Under the pieces are notes generated by a model, which was not told the DNA's origin, did not search any database, and saw nothing but the letters and a program-made list of their open reading frames with translations. Positions 8,401 to 10,334 of a stretch of DNA of 10,334 bases are shown in pieces. Origin of the DNA: SZUA-448 sp045593785 (lineage in GTDB: Bacteria > Bacillota > Clostridia > Lachnospirales > Lachnospiraceae). Each line of letters starts with the position of its first letter. Position 1 is the stretch's first letter. The stretch lies in the NCBI GenBank assembly GCA_045593785.1, contig JAZNXH010000150.1, forward strand, positions 1-10,334, in the 5' to 3' direction. The position numbers and the translations under genes are program-made.

Positions 8401-8855
8401 TAATATCCGCTCAACACATAAAGTGACTGTGCATACGGTCCATAATGATATACATTATTCTCATCGACGTAGATAGACAATTTCAACCAAGGCGTTGACA
8501 AAATCAGAAACGCATCCACCGCAAACGGTAACAAATTGAGCACGCGGAGCACCAAAGGTTTTTTCTTAGCACCAACGATTTCCAGCACATACCAGTACAA
8601 GCCTACTGCGAGTGCATTAATCAACAACATATATGGCAGTTTGACAGCATATACGGCATACGCCGTGAAGGTATCAATATATTCAACAAAGAACACTCCC
8701 AGCACATCCAGTACAACGGAGCACAGCACAATAACACACATTGCATCATAAATATGATTCAATCTGCTTCGAAACCGTTTCATGATCAGTGTGTATCCAC
8801 AAAACAGCGCCAATATTACAAATGCACAAATATCAAATGATATATTCCATTGCAT
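5403..8855 (-). CDS. Membrane hybrid histidine kinase with degenerate GGDEF, two receiver domains and Hpt
   Basis: This 1150-aa phosphorelay protein starts with about seven hydrophobic segments (8-26, 38-60, 66-92, 100-121, 144-163, 170-189, 193-213). A GGDEF-like domain (about 216-400) has AGNRF at 292-296 in place of the signature, so cyclase activity is unlikely. A coiled coil (403-440) leads to HisKA with phospho-acceptor His450 (SHEIRTPMN) and a HATPase with N-box Asn563/Asn567, DTGCG at 606-610 and GSGLG at 636-640. Residues 688-790 resemble a receiver that has lost its Asp. A canonical receiver follows (811-930; Asp818-Asp819, phospho-acceptor Asp862, Thr894, Lys916). An Hpt domain has His1007 (EAHALKS), and a helical tail covers 1078-1150. 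The expected relay is His450, Asp862, His1007, then an external regulator. The signal is unknown. The ATG follows GGAG at 8862-8865 by 6 bases. It is the first gene of the operon with the SbcD-like and SbcC-like genes. Confidence 0.92.
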   Translation of the reverse strand: MQWNISFDICAFVILALFCGYTLIMKRFRSRLNHIYDAMCVIVLCSVVLDVLGVFFVEYIDTFTAYAVYAVKLPYMLLINALAVGLYWYVLEIVGAKKKPLVLRVLNLLPFAVDAFLILSTPWLKLSIYVDENNVYHYGPYAQSLYVLSGYYIVLSMIHLIRYRKRLSRQSIFAFVFFYFTLLLGLSIQAVKPQLLLVGISCAAGLIAFYLAQLDPNVGLDHITKVFNRDAFYMSVAGHINAEQNFSVIAFEPDEFDEFAEKYGDATAKEVLRKIASFLTELVNAQAVYKLAGNRFAILLGSKDHSVPEETLTKYYYAPHVFAGNPSGNESAEDRIVLQALMERFDRPWVIGDEEYELSASVCFLTYPEDAARADEVNDMIESSLRQAKDIGRGTFIYASEYVKTREKYINELQEKQTELEDMTRRAERARLTAEQADSSKSRFIANMSHEIRTPMNAIVGMTELVLRDEVNEQVRRNVKNIQSAGNTLITLINDILDFSKMEAGKLEIVRQVYDSSSLLNNVLSVSTTRMIGKNLNLIVNVDPTLPMQFIGDEIRLRQIITNLLTNAIKYTEKGSVTLEMTWSLMDMDAEDDAPHMAELKVSVIDTGCGIREEDRDKLFKSFMRIEERRNHLIEGSGLGLSICKQLLDLMGGTISVESEYGKGSNFSFVLPQEIVDMRAFTYVEDADLLKVLVFAEDAGMRNGLAAVLARMNIECIVAMSGFEMETALEANTFSHIFIEYSKFDDVKELLDMAKDAKIILALRTRQLMNSKEYMASVQQPFSCMNVADALSYTAVRNSRRSAVETYYAPTARVLAVDDNMINLQVIVGLLQPHKIKVDTADSGRECLRMIKKNQYDLVLMDHVMPEMGGIETLRAIRALEGSYYQNVPVVAVTATAMNGIREMFEAAGFQAYIPKPIDIKQLEDIVLRFISSDKIVYGAVEKTEEMSETLYIPGINTELGISQCGGSMKNYLSLLQVVVTDGRKKLEVLERSRENENYETYMIEAHALKSVAASIGADELSYLALEQETACKENRIAEVSANHRKLCSNYSNLLDFIEVALSERVIVEEEEETSVQIGYTEEQLRDRMVTVLALLHDFEEDVAVRLLQELRAAKLEETEQKLVDELLKKADLFQYDEAQAQIEAYLGKA

Positions 8856-8870
8856 AGGCTGCTCCGTTCC

Positions 8871-8882
8871 TGCCGTCCGGCA
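8871..8882. promoter_or_regulatory. Short GC-rich dyad in the kinase leader
   Basis: TGCCG and CGGCA flank two bases, between the proposed transcription start and the Shine-Dalgarno site of the kinase gene. The loop is too short for a good RNA hairpin, so a protein-binding site is the likelier reading if it matters at all. Confidence 0.22.
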
Positions 8883-8896
8883 AATTAGTACCTTTT

Positions 8897-8925
8897 AGTA
8901 TAACACATAATACTGCTCGCAACAA
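8897..8925 (-). promoter_or_regulatory. Sigma-A type promoter of the kinase-nuclease-ATPase operon
   Basis: The - strand has TTGTTG (8925-8920) and TATACT (8902-8897) with a 17-base spacer. The start would be near 8890, about 35 bases before the ATG at 8855. The same -10 hexamer is found at the CofE-like gene. No other promoter was seen before the two downstream genes, which fits one transcript of about 6.5 kb. Confidence 0.55.
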
Positions 8926-8969
8926 GTATGCTGGCAATAAAAACAAGTGCTTTAAAACAAAAAAACAGC

Positions 8970-9009
8970 GCAAAAAAGGGTTGTGAAACCACTCCGTTTC
9001 ACAACCCTT
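8970..9009 (-). terminator. Rho-independent terminator of the FGGY kinase gene
   Basis: Arms 8976-8989 and 8996-9009 pair perfectly over 14 bp around a 6-base loop. On the - strand the stem is followed by six Ts and then further T-rich sequence. It begins 8 bases after the kinase stop codon and insulates the downstream sensor-kinase operon. Confidence 0.9.
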
Positions 9010-9017
9010 ACTTCGAT

Positions 9018-10334
9018 CTACATTGCATCCACTGCCGCACGTTCAATTGCAAGGCCCTTGGTGTACAGCTTCATGAACTGATTGAAACCTTCTACATCCT
9101 CTGCCTTCGGCGCCATATCCAGTGCCTTCTGACCTGCAAATACCTTGTTATTCAGGTAATCGGCAAGCGTCTCACCCTCTGCCTTGTTAATCATATAAGA
9201 AGCAAGCACTGCAATACCCCATGCACCACCTTCACCTGCCGTTTCCATTACAGAAACCGGTGTATTGATTGCAGCTGCCAGAATACCCTGGCCAACGCCT
9301 TTGGTCTTGAACAGACCACCATGTCCGTAAATCTTATCCAACTGTACCTTCTCAGTATCCAGCAGGATATCCATACCGGTCTTTAACGCACCAAGCGAAG
9401 TAAACAAATGCGTTCTCATGAAGTTAGCAAGATTGAATTTACTTTCCGGAGTACGTACGAACAACGGGCGACCTTCTTCAAATCCTGTAATGTGCTCACC
9501 GGAGAAATAGTTGTATGCCAACAGACCACCACAATCGGCATCCCCTTCCAACGCTTTGTTATAAAGGGTTCCGAACAACTTACCCATATCCACTTCAATT
9601 CCAAAGCTCTCCGCAAATTCACGGAAGATATTTACCCATGCATTCAGGTCAGATGTACAGTTGTTGCAGTGCACCATTGCAACCGACTCACCGGTCGGAG
9701 TCGTTACGATATCAATCTCATCATATGCTTTGGATAACGGTTTTTCCATAACCACCATGGCGAATACGGAAGTACCGGCTGATACATTACCGGTGCGCTC
9801 TGCCACACTGTTCGTTGCAACCATACCGGTTCCTGCGTCACCTTCCGGCGGGCACAGCGGACAACCTGCCTGCAACTTGCCGCTAACATCCAGAAGTTTT
9901 GCACCTTCTTCGGTAAGGAAGCCTGCGTTCTCACCTGCCACCAGCACGCCCGGAAGAATTTCATCGATATTCCAATCAAATGCCTTTACATTCTCGAGTG
10001 CTGCAAACTGTTCCAGCATCTTCTTGTCAAACTGTTTCGTTGCAGAATCAATCGGGAACATACCGGATGCTTCACCAACACCGAGTACCTTCTTTCCGGT
10101 CAGGCTCTTATGTACATAACCTGCAAGTGTCGTAACATGAACAATATCTTTTACATGCGGTTCTTTATTCAGAATTGCCTGATACAGATGTGCAATACTC
10201 CATCTTTGAGGAATGTTGAATTCAAAAAGCTCTGTAAGCTCGCTTGCTGCCTTTTCTGTTGTAGTGTTACGCCAGGTTCTGAATGGCACAAGCAAATTGT
10301 CATTCTCATCAAATGCCAGATATCCGTGCATCAT
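9018..10334 (-). CDS. FGGY-family carbohydrate kinase, xylulokinase-like (5' end outside window)
   Basis: The visible 438 residues run to a TAG at 9020-9018; the frame is open at the right edge. The fragment begins MMHGYLAFD, matching the MHG substrate-binding motif that lies roughly 75-80 residues into xylulokinase, so the N-terminal part of the sugar domain is missing from the window. Key sites are the segment PPEGDAGTG (162-170) with the likely catalytic Asp166, the phosphate-binding stretch NVSAGTSV (183-190), GHGGLFKTKG (337-346), and the adenine-side motif GEGGAWGIAVLA (367-378). The family phosphorylates pentuloses, hexuloses or related polyols with ATP in the cytosol, feeding the pentose phosphate pathway. 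The exact sugar (xylulose, ribulose or another ketose) cannot be set from this fragment. The gene has its own terminator and sits upstream of, but separate from, the sensor-kinase operon. Confidence 0.85.
   Translation of the reverse strand: MMHGYLAFDENDNLLVPFRTWRNTTTEKAASELTELFEFNIPQRWSIAHLYQAILNKEPHVKDIVHVTTLAGYVHKSLTGKKVLGVGEASGMFPIDSATKQFDKKMLEQFAALENVKAFDWNIDEILPGVLVAGENAGFLTEEGAKLLDVSGKLQAGCPLCPPEGDAGTGMVATNSVAERTGNVSAGTSVFAMVVMEKPLSKAYDEIDIVTTPTGESVAMVHCNNCTSDLNAWVNIFREFAESFGIEVDMGKLFGTLYNKALEGDADCGGLLAYNYFSGEHITGFEEGRPLFVRTPESKFNLANFMRTHLFTSLGALKTGMDILLDTEKVQLDKIYGHGGLFKTKGVGQGILAAAINTPVSVMETAGEGGAWGIAVLASYMINKAEGETLADYLNNKVFAGQKALDMAPKAEDVEGFNQFMKLYTKGLAIERAAVDAM

Overview
The window looks like chromosomal DNA of a low-to-mid GC Gram-positive anaerobe, most likely a Clostridia member of the Lachnospiraceae type. 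The grounds are a Cthe_2159-like carbohydrate-binding protein, a CofE-like protein of the kind carried by gut Firmicutes, purine-rich Shine-Dalgarno sites and the style of the hybrid kinase. No RNA gene, CRISPR array, insertion sequence or phage gene was seen. Coding density is high and no gene-free stretch exceeds about 165 bases.

Layout. (1) Positions 1-936 on the + strand hold the 3' part of a secreted or surface-type carbohydrate-binding beta-helix protein. (2) A symmetrical hairpin at 945-968 lies between it and the convergent next gene and may stop transcription both ways. (3) Positions 976-2166 on the - strand encode a 396-aa protein of the coenzyme F420:L-glutamate ligase (CofE) family with its own promoter. 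(4) Positions 2251-2312 hold a long inverted repeat that overlaps this promoter's -35 box and closes the operon upstream. (5) A tight - strand operon runs from 8855 down to 2357. It encodes a 1150-aa membrane hybrid histidine kinase, then (4 nt gap) an SbcD/Mre11-like metallophosphoesterase, then (15 nt gap, GTG start) a 634-aa SbcC/Rad50/YhaN-like ATPase with a predicted membrane hairpin in its coiled coil. (6) A strong terminator at 8976-9009 separates this operon from a 5'-truncated FGGY-family sugar kinase at 9018-10334 (- strand).

Working picture. The nuclease and ATPase genes form the expected Mre11/Rad50-type pair. The unusual part is their close linkage, apparently in one transcript, to a large phosphorelay kinase. 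That kinase has seven predicted membrane segments, a degenerate GGDEF domain, HisKA/HATPase, a pseudo-receiver, an intact receiver, an Hpt domain and a helical tail. No DNA-binding response regulator is encoded here, so the relay must end on a partner elsewhere, or the linkage is only positional. The sugar kinase and the carbohydrate-binding protein fit a plant-glycan or sugar-using lifestyle but are separate transcription units.
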